Positions 24,251-35,035 of a stretch of 64,000 bases of DNA are shown piece by piece. A program made the translations under genes and the position numbers. Position 1 is the stretch's first letter; every line of letters begins with the position of its first letter. The DNA is taken from NCBI GenBank assembly GCA_933207985.1, contig OW240916.1, positions 131,825,464 through 131,889,463 of the forward strand. The letters run 5' to 3'. This DNA comes from Pelobates cultripes (lineage: Eukaryota > Chordata > Amphibia > Anura > Pelobatidae). Under the pieces are notes generated by a model. The model was not told the origin of the DNA, searched no databases, and saw only the letters and a program-made list of their open reading frames with translations.

Positions 24251-24359
24251 GATGTTTGCCTGCGGGGCAACCATCAAAACCAAGGTGGGTCAAAGAAATG
24301 GCGGATCTGTACATATTGAGCATTCGGTAAGCCCTGCCAGCGTCAAACAGAGAAGTCAG

Positions 24360-25880
24360 AGAGTCCAGAATTGCTTCCACAGGGGCTGAAATGGGATCCA
24401 TGTCATTAGCCAGGCACCAGCCAGCCCAAGCTCACCAAGTTGACCCATATGAACGTCTAGTGCCGGGAGCCCATGCAACCGCCAACAATCGTTGAGTAAT
24501 CTCCGAAACCCCCTGGACTTCCCAGGGTCCTCTGAAATCCACCATGCCATTTAAAGGAGGGATCCATCCACTAACAGAGGATAACAACCACCCGCTGGAT
24601 CACTAGGCAGCCTGGGATAATCCACCCACCTCTCCAGAAGTTGAGGGAAACACGACTGCATCCCCCAAACAGGAGCCACAAACACCAGTTTGGTTTGATG
24701 GCGTCGAACCTGAAGGAGCATGCCTGGAATCATGGAGAAGGGGGGAAATGCGTACAGGAGACCCCCTTGCCAGTCTTGCCAGTCTTGCCAGTCTTGCCAG
24801 TCTTGCAGGAAAGCGTCCACCGCCTTCGCCGCGGGGTCTCGTCTCCAGCTGAAAACACGTGGGAGCTGGATGTTGAGCTGTGAGGCAAAGAGGTCGATGA
24901 CTAAGGGACCTCAGAGAGACGATACCATGGAGAACACAACCGCGTCCAATTTCCAGTCGCTGTTGCCCGAAAGATACCGTGAATTCCAATCCGCCTGGAC
25001 ATTAGGTAGACCTGGTAGATATTCTGCTTGGACCACCAAATTCTGAGCTCGACAGAACTCCCAAAATTCTCTTGCCAATCTGTGGTTGGCATACCTCACC
25101 ACCGAGATGTTGTCCATGCGAAGTCGAATGCACGCCTGTGCCTAGACCCCCGCAAAACTCTGGATTGTGGAAGAACCTGCCAGAAGTTCCGATGTGTAGA
25201 TGTGGTGCCAGGATTCGGAGCCGACCAATGACCCCCGTTGACACACCTTCGCAATGGGCACCCCAGCCGTGGAGACTTGCGTCCAAGTCTATGGTGAACT
25301 CTGGTTGTGAACAAAAAATCACCCTGCCATTCCATGCAGACAGGTTCACGATCCACCACTGCAGTTTGTCCCTCGTTTCGCCATCCAGATTTGCGTAAGC
25401 CGTGCCCTCTCGCAGATGAGCTATCTTCAACCTTTGGAGGGCCGTGTAATGGAGAGGGGCTGGGGACACCACCTGGATAGACAAGGCCAGTAGGCCAATA
25501 AGCCGTGACAAGTGACGCACGGTGATCCGCGGACGGAGGAGCACCCTGTGAAGTTCCCTGTGAATTGTCCAAATCTTGGAGAACAGAAGGCTCAACGATT
25601 GCTCCTCCGAATCCACAAGGAAACCTAGAAATTCCATGTGCCTGGATGGGTTCATTCAGGATTTCTCCCGTTGACGAAGAACCCCAGACGACTGAGCAGG
25701 TGCACGGTCCATCGCAGATGGTGCATGAGGATGGAGCGCTGTAGCGATGAAGCCTGAGTGTCCTCGGTGTGGCCAGATGGGTCCACCAATGGGAGTTAGC
25801 GGGGCCTCCCCCCAAGGCCAGAGGGGTATCCATCCCCCAGGGATAGGTGAACAGACAGGCACCCTAGGTTTAGGCACAAT
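24360..25880 (-). pseudogene. DIRS reverse transcriptase/RNase H fragment (broken)
   Basis: The longest piece (25655 down to 25002, 217 residues) starts at the RT thumb (SRHMEFLGFLVDSEEQSLSL) and runs through a conserved RITVRHLSRLIGLLALSIQ segment. It reaches the RNase H start with the active-site Asp in DLDASLHGWGAH. A frame change follows at about 25200. The RNase H end then reads FWEFCRAQNLVVQAEYLPG and ADWNSRY (down to about 24930). The RT catalytic YxDD box is absent, and the sequence upstream (25880-26900) has no gag, so the 5' half of the coding region is deleted. The role would be copying element RNA and degrading the RNA strand. Confidence 0.8.
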
Positions 25881-27064
25881 AAATGAGCCACACTATATAC
25901 ATGTACAGATATAAAACAGGCACCTAAATAGCTGCAACGTCACCAGAGTAGTAAGGCTTAATCACCCAAACTAATAAAATCAGGAAAAAGTAACAAGGGA
26001 AAGATTTCACCAGGGTCCAGACCAGAAGTAACTACACGAGGCAGTAAGGCAAAGACACAGAAGGGGAAGGAGAAAGACAGGAAGGAAGCATACAGTCCTC
26101 ACAGCCCGCAGGAGACAAAAAAAAAATGAATGCGGCTAAAATTACCACCGAACGAGCACGTTCGGCTTGCAAACGAGATGCATTTGCGGGACGGACACGT
26201 CCAATAAAGCAAAATATGCGAAGGGGCAAAACAGTCGAACGTTCAGGTAAAAAGTCTGAACGCGGGATAGCGTTCGCGAACTGAACGCGGACACTAAACA
26301 AAAGCACTTGGTGTTCGTACAAGAAAAGACTGCCGAATGTCAGTCCACACTGGTCGAACGGAGCAGAGAAGGGCGCGAAAAAGAGCGCCAAATGGTGTCA
26401 AAAACAGCCCAGGAACACCGGGAGCCCCAAAACAGAAGGGTAAACGACAGGAACAGGGAGGGCAGATAGAAGAAAACAGAACAGTCCAGCAGGAATAAAG
26501 GACAGGCAGAGGGGAACAGAATCAGAAGCTTAAAGCCGGGACAATGGGAAAAAAGTAGTGGTATAACAGAAAAAAACACCAACAGAACAGGTTTATCTGG
26601 TCTGGGACCCTGAGTCTACCAGAATTACTGCAGTATACACAAACTGAAAATACATGCACAATAACAGCAACATAGCAAACAAAAAAACAATAAAATGACA
26701 ATCCCACAGAACAGAGAAAAGTAGGTACTAATCTGACCGTGGAGCAGCGAAGAAAGAGGATGATCTGGGGGTGGTGCTTACTAGTATACCGGAACTTGGA
26801 ATGTTATTATGTATGTATTATTTTTTCATTCTGTGTTGTATTCTTTGCTGCTTTTGGTGGACATTAAAGAAAGGGATATGCAATATGAGCCTCCGTGTCT
26901 TGTAATAAAATTGGTATATATAATATCAATTTGTATATTAACTATTTCAAATCTGTTCTTGAATTGGTGTATATGGATTAACTATGCGTGTTTTTAAAAT
27001 TTTAATTATTTAATCAAATCGGATTTGCATTATACATGGGAGTGCAGGTATTTTTTGATTTATG

Positions 27065-27350
27065 ATTTCTATGTAAGCCACTTAAGGGGGTGGTTATTAT
27101 ACCTTTTGCAACTAGTCGGTATTCACAAGCTGTACATTAATGGATTACCCTTACATGCTCTAATCTAATTTTATGGACAATTACCCTAACAGGTGTAGAA
27201 CTAAGGGAGTGCATCTTATCATTACTAAAGACTGCGTTTCCCTAGATTTGAGGGCTATGTTTCCTGTGATGCATTTTATTGTTAAAAGTAATAGACATAT
27301 AAAGGAAGGGGAACAAGATGTGTAAAGGAAAGAGCAATTTACCTACATCC
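27065..27350. other. Unannotated DNA
   Basis: Short stretch between the foldback element and the next MITE. Nothing recognised. Confidence 0.4.
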
Positions 27351-27358
27351 ATATAGGG

Positions 27359-27494
27359 CAGGGGTGGGCAATCTTCGGCCCTCCAGATATTTTGGACTAC
27401 ATCTCCTGTAATGCTCTTAGGGCCATAATGTTGGCAAAGCATCAAGGGAGATGTAGTCCATAACATCTGGAGGTCCCAAGATTGCACACCCCTG
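27359..27494. mobile_element. Palindromic hAT MITE, 136 bp
   Basis: ATATAGGG is perfectly duplicated at 27351-27358 and 27495-27502. The ends are CAGGGGTGGGCAATCTTCGG and TTGCACACCCCTG. Most of the unit is an inverted repeat (CTCCAGATATTTTGGACTAC against GTAGTCCATAACATCTGGAG). No coding capacity. Confidence 0.92.
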
Positions 27495-28083
27495 ATATAG
27501 GGCATTGCATAGTCCTTCACCCAGGTATCAGTGACTGTTGCCTCACCCCTGTAACCTAATCCTATGTATCATATTGTAAAAGTAATTTTAAAAAAGGGGG
27601 AAAGAGTTGTCTATAGATTGTAAGCTTATTGCGTTCCAATATTCAAACATTTTTATTAGAATTAAATTTTTGTCTTGTTTACCTATTGTACAGCGCTGCA
27701 GAATATCTTGCCACTATATAAATAATTGTAATTGAACTTACATCTGTCAGTTGTGCACTACACTTCCAATGCCACTAGGTGGCACAACTAATGTAAATCA
27801 CTACCAGCCTGGCTCAAGTGGCATACAAGCTCTGAAATAAATAAATAAAGGCAATATAACCAATACAAATACATATATTCTTTTAGAAACAGTCTAAAAC
27901 AGGCATAAGACCCACATATTAGCAAAAAGTTATATGCTGGGATTAGAGACAAAATAATGAAAAACCTTTACCACAGAAATAATTATGCAAATAATGCAAA
28001 AATGTTTAAAAACAATGAAAATACTTGAAACATAATTTATGGCAAAATCCTAATAGCATGGGACTAATATAGTAAAAGACAAA

Positions 28084-28981
28084 TTAAAGGGACACTCCGG
28101 GCACTATAACAACGTCATCTCAATGCGGTTGTTATAGTGTGAGGAGGTCCCTTAAGTTTCAGACCAACAAGATTAAGGTTTAACCCTAAAGTTGGAGCTT
28201 GATCTCTCTGCCCCTCCACATCCTCTGAAGGTCCAAGTCTTTCTAACTTGAGCTCTGCTGAAAGGCTGAGAGCACCAGCTGAAGCTTTAAGCCCATCATT
28301 AGCACTACATTCATAAACATACCCTTTTCACTCACTGGAGAGCTAGTAATAGGCTGTGAGCATCAGTTGATTGAAGTCTTGGACACTTAGGGGTAGTGCA
28401 GAAGCAGAGCAATTCAGCACTGATTTCCAAATTGTGGGGTTAAAACATTCGTTAATGGCTTAACCCTGTATGGTAAGATGGTGCCTGGGACCTCCTTGCA
28501 CCATAACAACTTAATAGTCTTAATGAAGTGAAGTCTCAAAAATATGGTTTCAATAAAGTAGTCTGGGTGCCATGTTCCTGCAGTTTTAACACTGCAACTA
28601 AATACTTGCAATTTTAACAATGTTTTTATTGCAGGGTTAACATGCTTCTAGAGGCTGTCACGTAGACAGTCACTAGACTTCAGCCCCAATAGCCTCGTAG
28701 AGACTATTTAACAGACACAGCATGGCATTTTGCAGAGCATGTATACTAGCCTCTCAATGTTTCTATATGATGAAATACTGGATTGGCTAACATCATGTAC
28801 ACTGATGATCTCAGCCATAGAGATAGAGTGCGATTGTAGAGACAGGCATGGAGAGGGCTGAAAAAGAAGTAATACTAACCCTTTAAACCCTCACATGGCA
28901 GGAAGTACACCACAATAGGTAACAGGACACTGTAGCATTAGGAATACATGTTTTATTCCTAACAATGTAGTGTTCCTTTAA
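28084..28981. mobile_element. TTAA-flanked non-coding element (TTAAAGGGACACTCC type)
   Basis: Starts TTAAAGGGACACTCCGGGCAC and ends AATGTAGTGTTCCTTTAA, inverted ends with TTAA at each edge. The same ends occur at 53661-54163 and 61933-62411. No frame. Confidence 0.72.
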
Positions 28982-29995
28982 GGTTATAGCAATACATAAA
29001 TACATACCCCAGGATTAGCTCCACAATAATAAATACATAGGAGGCAAAGAGCAGTCATTGAAAACCATGAGAGCATCCACTCCGTTAGGGACCGTAGGGG
29101 TACGCTTACAAGGATAAGGAGCAAGGAAGGTCTCAGAACCCAATACTAGAGGGCAAGTCCAGGACGAACAAAATGTATAACGTCATTGTACACTACTGTA
29201 CCATGTAGCAACGGATAAACTGTATGATGACAATATATGATGTCCCACCCTACCCCCCCTTCTCTCTTCTGTATCCCAAGCTTTATTTTATTTGAAAATA
29301 AAAATTGTCAAATTGAAAACCATGAGAGCATAATGGCTGGCTGGAGAATAAGTATTATGTGTGTCTTTTTGATAACATTACTTAATACCAAACATTATGT
29401 AAACAGTTTGCTCCTTTAGATCAGTCACTGAAAATAGAAGAAAATATGAAATTTTGCAGTAAATAAATTGTAATGCTTTAGTAACTATATACATTTCAGT
29501 TTTTATTTTGGCTTTGTTCTGGCATGCAAAAAATCTGTTGGTCAATAGCATCTATTTTTGTCACATCTCCTAGATAGTAATGCCTCATTTTTTATTAATT
29601 AGGTAAAATATAAACATGCTAAACTGTTGCGTAACATATGTAAAGCTTAAACAGAGACTTTGCAGTAGCATTTATAGCCCTCCTAAATATAGTACAATCT
29701 TACCTTTATTCCAGTTTGATGCTGGCACTTCCACTGATATATCTCCTTGCCTGACATCATCAGAAGTGTTGATCTGAGCTGATTACGATGCTTTCACATA
29801 GGAAAGAATTGGATTGGCTGAGATTTTCAAGGAGGTGGGGAGGGGGGCACAGTCAAACGCCACCATTTCTCTTCCTCTGTACATGCTAACTGGTCAGATA
29901 ATCCTACTCATAGCATAGATTGCCTTGTGCCACAGAGCTATAGGTCATCATCATAAATACTAGGTGTCATTCCACTAGAGAATCCTATTACAACA
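28982..29995. other. Unannotated AT-rich DNA
   Basis: No credible frame. TATATGATGTCCCACCC... AATAAAAATTGTCAAATTG at 29230-29315 resembles an L1 3' end on the forward strand, but it is too short to call. Confidence 0.4.
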
Positions 29996-30122
29996 CTAGG
30001 GAACAGGGCCGCCATCAGGGGGTGACAACCGTGACTGCTCTGGCAGTCCTGGGCCCCACTTTCTTTCTCTGCACACGTAGATAGCGAATATCGCGATCTA
30101 TGTGTGCAGCCGCGGGCCCCCC

Positions 30123-30249
30123 GGCAGCACACAGCTTCTCCTCTCTTCTCTCTTCTAATAACTCTCGCAAGACCGTGGAGCGTTGCCATGGTAACCGGGT
30201 CTCGCAAGAGTTATTAGAAGAGAGAAGAGAGGAGAAGTTGTGTGCTGCC
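30123..30249. repeat. 52-bp near-perfect inverted repeat
   Basis: Left arm 30123-30174 and right arm 30198-30249 differ at about three positions, with a 23-base loop. It is centred on a GTTGCCATGGTAAC palindrome. Confidence 0.9.
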
Positions 30250-30269
30250 TGGGCCCCCTCTGCAGTTCA

Positions 30270-30710
30270 CTATACTGACACACACTCTGCTTTCACTACA
30301 CTAACATACACTCTGCATTAACTGTACACACAGCATCCACTACACAAACATCCTGTATTCACAGTACACACACTACATCCACCACAAATTGAAACACTCT
30401 GCATTCACTATACACAGACACTGTGTCTAATGCACACACTACATCCACTACAGACACTGCATCCCCTAAACACATTTCATCTAGTACATACAAACACTAC
30501 ATCCACTACACAAACACACACTACATCACTGTACACACACTACATCCACTACTCAAATACACTCTGCGTTCACTATACACAATGCATCTGCAACACAAAC
30601 ACACACTCTGCATTCACTGCACAAACAGTATCTAATACACACAAACACTACATCCATTACACACATTCTAAATCACTTCCACTATACACACCACATTCAG
30701 TCCTGCATCA
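30270..30710. repeat. CA-rich tandem tract (CACTACATCCACTACACA units)
   Basis: Imperfect repeats of ACACACTACATCCACTACA and CTCTGCATTCACTA. Frames here are repeat artefacts. Confidence 0.85.
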
Positions 30711-30829
30711 TTGTGAGCGGACTAGGTAGGGTGTGGGCGGGCCCGGAGTGTGGGAGTGGATGGGCAGACCTTGTGCTTTGTCATGGGCCCCAAAATTTCT
30801 GATGGCGGCCCTGCTAGGGAAGTTTGTGC

Positions 30830-31000
30830 CAACACATTTGCTATTCCATATACCTATATTTATATATAGGTATATATAGTGATATATACGTATATACTTA
30901 TGTATATAGATATATATTTCATTCTACATGTATTTTGATATCAATATATATATATATTAATTTTAAAATACAGTTAGAACGAATTTACACATATTTTTTT
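30830..31000. repeat. Inverted copy of the AT-rich part of the TTAACCCC element
   Basis: GTGATATATACGTATATA, ATGTATATAGATATATAT, TGTATTTTGATATCAATATA and ACAGTTAGAAC follow, in order, the reverse complement of about 10430-10600 in copy 1. It is probably a detached fragment. Confidence 0.5.
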
Positions 31001-31009
31001 TTATTTAAT

Positions 31010-31235
31010 TTTTATTATTTTTTTTTTAAATTCTTTATTTTTGTAGTGCATAAGGATATGACAGGCATACATGTGGTACCCCAACGGCATTCCACTTGCC
31101 CTTTCAAATAAACAGATGCTACAGTGGGGTATATGAGAGGACTTGCAAAATTTTGGTTTAAGAGAGAAGTTGCGGCTGCAAGCATTAACAAGGCAATGCA
31201 TTACGTAACATATGAAACAGTACTTAAAGCGGCAC
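31010..31235 (-). repeat. Possible LINE 3' end (reverse strand)
   Basis: A T-rich run (31018-31040) followed by CTTTATTTTTGTAGTGCATAAGG resembles the poly(A) end of a reverse-strand LINE. No coding remnant was found. Confidence 0.3.
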
Positions 31236-31860
31236 TGGCATGCCAAACTTACCTTTCCTCAATCTCTTCCTCTTCTCCCCCTCTCTCAGGATCTGTTCTT
31301 CTTTTCTTCCTGTCTTCTTTAGTTTTCTTTAAAATCATAAGACAAAGTAGGGACTCTGCCTTATGGAGGTTTCCTCCGCTTGACCAGCTTTGACCAGCAG
31401 AGGAGCAAAGTGTGCTTCATTTCCACTGGTCAGAGCAATTTTACCACAATTCTCACCTTTCCTCCTTGTTCCCACGATGCTTCCTGTCAGTATTGCCGAA
31501 CGTCCTGTCACTTAGACAGAATGCTGGCAAAAGGGCCGAATTGCATCCTAACAGAATGAGAATAGTTTCTCCATTCGTGTTAGGATGCAATTCGGGACTT
31601 TGTTCGGATCACAATTTTATTCAAATGAATGAAACTCCGATCCTATTCGTGCTGTGGCTGCATCTTGCAGCCGCTTAGTAGATAATTCCATAATTCCCAC
31701 GGTATCAGGGAGTTATCTACTAAAAGGCTGAAAGACCTAAATTGGTCTTTCAGCCAACTTTACTAATACTAAGTTAAGATTACTTAGTATTAGTAAATTC
31801 AGCCCCTACTCGCTATACTGTGAGTAGGGGCATGTCTATTAAACAGTGAGCAGCCTGTGG
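31230..31860. repeat. Repeat with five consecutive hairpins
   Basis: Hairpins lie at 31536-31595 (CCGAATTGCATCCTAACA), 31676-31723, 31726-31755 (GGCTGAAAGACC), 31759-31797 (TTTACTAATACTAAG) and 31802-31831 (CCCCTACTCGC). They sit end to end. The left part contains GGCACTGGCATGCCAAACTTACC. No coding capacity. Confidence 0.75.
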
Positions 31861-31899
31861 CTGCCAACTGTTAAAAAACCCTAAAAAACCCTACTAACC

Positions 31900-32110
31900 G
31901 CCCCCCCCCCCCACGCGGCAGGTGGGGCCCCCTAAATAACAATTAGGGGGGGCCTATTGTCCTCCCCCCGGCCCCCACCCATGGGCGACGGGTGGCGGTC
32001 CTAAATGACAATGGGGGGGCCTACTGTCCTCCCCTCCCCCGGCCCTCACCCCTGCACGGTGGGTGGGGGCCCTAAAATACAATAAGGAGGGGGACCTACT
32101 GTGGACAGAA
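31900..32110. repeat. GC-rich minisatellite, about 65 bp unit, three copies
   Basis: Units of GGTGGGGGCCCTAAATNACAAT and GGGGGGCCTACTGTCCTCCCC repeat three times with small changes. Confidence 0.8.
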
Positions 32111-32700
32111 AGTGCCTACTGTACAAAATATTTCAAATGATACTGTCCATGATATAAAGGACTTTCTGTCCACTATATTTCAGCACTTGTCTCACTCTAA
32201 GCACTTTATTTCACTACAAGCACTTTACGGGCACATATATTATTCGTCCTATATTTCTCACTGCAGTTGATTATATCATATATAACCTTGCCACGGCACG
32301 GCATCAGTGGTTGCTAAACAACCTTATACACAATCTGACGCAATCGGCACGTATCACGTGCACGCAAGGGGCGGAGCTTATTCACGTATGAGCGCGCATA
32401 CCCGGAAGTGCACCGCATTACGATCAGTATGAGCACACTGCACCTGGGTGAGTTTAATTCAATTACATTTATGTTATATATTGTCATGTATTTGATGTTT
32501 TTTATGTTGTTCTGTTACCCTGAGGAAAGTCCCAAGTGGGGACTGAAACGTTGGTTTCTCATTTTAACTTGAATTGATTAAAGCATTGGAGTTTCGGTGA
32601 GCAGCTATTTTTTGGTGGATTGTACTATTGGAGTCTAGGCTATGGCACCCAGCAAACTGGAAATTTACTAAGCGTGAGTGCGGGGATATTGGAATTTTAA
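32110..32700 (+). mobile_element. Possible Penelope-like terminal segment with hammerhead-like core
   Basis: The segment has a GC-rich, promoter-like stretch (GCACGTATCACGTGCACGC, GAGCGCGCATACCCGGAAGTG at 32340-32415) and then an AT-rich stretch. At 32520-32549 comes CTGAGGA, a 6-bp stem and GAAAC, followed by TTGAATTGATTAAAGC and a GAGTGCG end. The order (GC patch, AT stretch, GAAACG box, short tail) parallels the centre and right arm of the palindromic element at 4900-5420. Penelope-like elements carry hammerhead motifs in their terminal repeats. Assignment is inferred from this motif and order alone. Confidence 0.35.
32520..32549 (+). ncRNA. Hammerhead-like ribozyme core
   Basis: CTGAGGA (32520-32526), then AGTCCC (32528-32533), a short loop and GGGACT (32539-32544) as a perfect 6-bp stem II, then GAAAC (32545-32549). 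This fits the CUGANGA-stem-GAAA consensus. A partner for stem III and a cleavage site upstream were not found, so activity is unlikely for this copy as it stands. Confidence 0.45.
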
Positions 32701-32716
32701 ATATATTTATATATAC

Positions 32717-32753
<37 letters not shown>

Positions 32754-32827
32754 ACAAAATACACTTAGAATGACATTCTATATCTATCTATCTATATATA
32801 ACATACAAATAACTGCAAATATTTATA

Positions 32828-32945
32828 TTTCCTGGCCATATCCATGGCAGCACAACATTGGGTAGCTTCTCACTATCCTCATTGGACAGGAATAATAATT
32901 AAGCCGTATAAGTACCACCTCCTACCCCTCCATCCCCAGTCTTTT
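32828..32945. repeat. DIRS left inverted terminal repeat
   Basis: It matches 41637-41744 in inverse orientation through ACAACATTGGGTAGC, CCTCATTGGACAGGAATAAT and ACCACCTCCTA. Confidence 0.9.
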
Positions 32946-33797
32946 TTTCCTGTCCTATCCTTTAGGACATGTCAGTCTTTAGGACCGTAATTTTTTTTTC
33001 TTTTATGGCTTACCTGAGGATTAGTTCCTCCAGCCCCTGGGGAGTTCACCCTCTCTCCCATGGGAAGTCTCCAGCATACGGCCCTACGCAAAGGTGTCCC
33101 CCTGGAGAAAACCCTTTTAGTGACTGGGGTTTTTTCCTTTCCACTATCTTGCAATGACCTCAGGGGTTGCAAGAAAAAGGATCAATTACATTACTTATTG
33201 AAATTATAAATTTGGACCTTCCCACCAGATAAAGGTATGAGGTTGATATGATTTGAACTTACCGCCAGGAATATTCAGCCGGTAAGTAAGCCTTACTTCT
33301 CATCTTTCTGGCCCCCTGCAGAGGGTTCCCCCACGGCATTCTGTAATCTTCAACTGGCGTTCGCGGCTTCCAGGGCATCTGTATGGCGTGTGTAAATTCC
33401 CTGGGCGCATCCACGGCATTCGGGAAGTTCCTGAGCAGCGTTCATGAATTTCTGAGCGTTCGCGGGGTATCAGACGAATAAGCGCGTGAACGCGGACCAA
33501 TCACGTTCGCGCGCAAAGCCAATTTAAGCCGTTCGCTTGTATTTTCGGTTCCTAGCTAATGCAGTCACGTCAGACACCTATTTAAAGCGCCAAAACCGCA
33601 ATTTTGTTGCAAGCTGATTATTCCCTGCAAGGAAGTATTCTGGTATTTTGGAACTTGAACAATACTGTCAGTTCTTCACCTTTTCCAGTATTCTTTCCTG
33701 GGACAAAGTAAGTATTTTTCCCCACATTATTTCTTAATTATTTATTATCCTTTCTCTTCTTGGTTTTAAGTTTTTCTGTTCCATCAATCATTTCCAG

Positions 33798-33938
33798 ATG
33801 GATTCTCGTTCAAGATCTAAGGAATCGGATTCATCTCGCAATAGGTCACAATCAAAGCAATATAGGTAAGCCATCTCTCTTTAAAAAAAATTAAAAAAAG
33901 AGTGGGAATGTACTCAAAGCACGTTTTGTGTATTGTAG
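33798..33938 (+). pseudogene. DIRS gag exon 1 and 73-bp intron
   Basis: ATG at 33798 opens a short frame rich in Ser and Arg (MDSRSRSKESDSS). Read straight on, it meets a TAA after 23 codons, at the GGTAAG that starts a possible intron. A donor at 33866 (AG/GTAAGC) and an acceptor ending at 33938 (TTGTAG/T) would remove 73 bp and join it in frame to the long gag frame, which otherwise has only a GTG near its start. The splice is inferred from the sites and the frame. Small introns at this place are not something I can confirm for the family. Confidence 0.55.
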
Positions 33939-35035
33939 TGCTAAAAGTACAAGGACTTCAGGATCGTCCAAAGGGAAGTCGCCCAAAAGGACGCTATGCA
34001 TATCCTGTGACAACAGAGCCATAGAAGGGAAACGTCTCTGTTCAGATTCTCTCTCAGCAGCTGCAGGACCTTCTCAACCAACACCGGACATTATGCAACT
34101 TATAAAGCATGCAGTTGCCCAGGGTATCAGAGAGGTTGAAACGACCCACAAACGACCTAGATATTCTGAGCCCTCAGATTTTTCTCCAGGAAACTCAGAA
34201 GATGAGTTTATGGATAAGGCTTCACTGAGAGACCTAGCTTTTTCCTCGGAGGAGGATGCTATGCCAGATCCAAACTTCCTGGTACCAGCGGAAGTGGATC
34301 ATTTAATTGCCCGGGTTGGAGAAACCCTTACTTTAAAGGAACCCTCAGAGGAGGAACCCTCTACATCCAATCGCTACTTCTCTGATCTTAGGAGAAAAAG
34401 AGCGGCTTTCCCAGTGCATGACACTATCAGGGATCTTATTAAGGAGGAATGGTCCAGATCCGATAGGAGATCATCTGCCAAAGGGAAATTTTCCAGGTTA
34501 TACCCATTCGAGCCCAAAGATGCTGAAGCATGGGATTTTGCACCCAAGGTTGATGCTTCAGTTGTCAGGTTAGCCAAACATACTACCCTACCTGTGGACG
34601 ATGCTGGTTCCTTCAGGGACCCGATCAGTGGCGTACATACCAGGGTCGCAGGGGGCCCGGCCGCCCCTGCGACCCGGTATGTACCCACAGGGCCAGCCTC
34701 TTCCCCTGGGGGGCCCAGGAGCCGACCACCCCAGGGCCCCCGAGGCTGGCCCTGCTGACACCCGGCAGGCGTGTGGCCTGTCGGGCAGGCGGGCGCGCGA
34801 GGGAGCACTCAGTGCTTCCTCTTCAGCTCCCTCGCGCACCGCACTGATGCCGGAGCCGGAAGATGACGTCATCTTCCGGCGCCGGCATCCCTACTCTGCT
34901 CCCTCGCGCGCCCGCCTGCCAGACCGGCCACCCACCCAGGAGCCCAGCAGCACCACTGGACCCCAGGGAATCCCCCCAGCACTCCAAAAGGTAAGGAGGC
35001 TGGGGGTATTACATTTAAAAAAAAAAAACATGTGT

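Larger units (their letters stand above)
22858..26912 (-). mobile_element. DIRS-like retrotransposon (reverse strand, degenerate)
   Basis: The terminal sequences are inverted. GACACGGAGGCGAGTATTGC and a following GGGATATGC-type block at the left (22910-22945) mirror GGGATATGCAATATGAGCC and CTCCGTGTCTTG at the right (26873-26902). At 23519-23592 an internal region reads through the inverse of both ends fused together (ATGACTTTACGTCATGTAATAGG...ATTTTATTACAAGACACGG). This is the internal complementary region that defines DIRS elements. RT/RNase H and recombinase fossils lie between. No target duplication is expected for this class, and none is needed here. Confidence 0.82.
20503..27064. mobile_element. 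Foldback (palindromic) element holding two solo LTRs and a DIRS element
   Basis: The outer arms pair: 20503-20598 (TAAATCAAAAAATACCC... CCATATACAC) is the inverse of about 26957-27064. The inner arms pair as 22517-22660 with the DNA around 22780-22857 and 26909-26955. The centre is a perfect 19-bp hairpin at 22675-22716. Removing the two LTRs (20599-21575, 21600-22516) and the DIRS element (22858-26912) would leave a palindrome of about 0.6 kb. No target duplication was found at the outer edges. Confidence 0.7.
30004..30813. mobile_element. Non-autonomous hAT-type element, 810 bp
   Basis: CTAGGGAA is perfectly duplicated at 29996-30003 and 30814-30821. The ends are CAGGGCCGCCATCAGG and CTGATGGCGGCCCTG, exact inverted repeats over 15 bases. 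The interior holds a 52-bp near-perfect stem (30123-30174 with 30198-30249) and a CA-rich tandem tract (30270-30710). No transposase. Confidence 0.93.

Noticed and set aside
22858..26912. Forward-strand frames of 60-128 codons as genes
   Set aside because: They are antisense shadows of the reverse-strand DIRS RT/RNase H and recombinase fossils.
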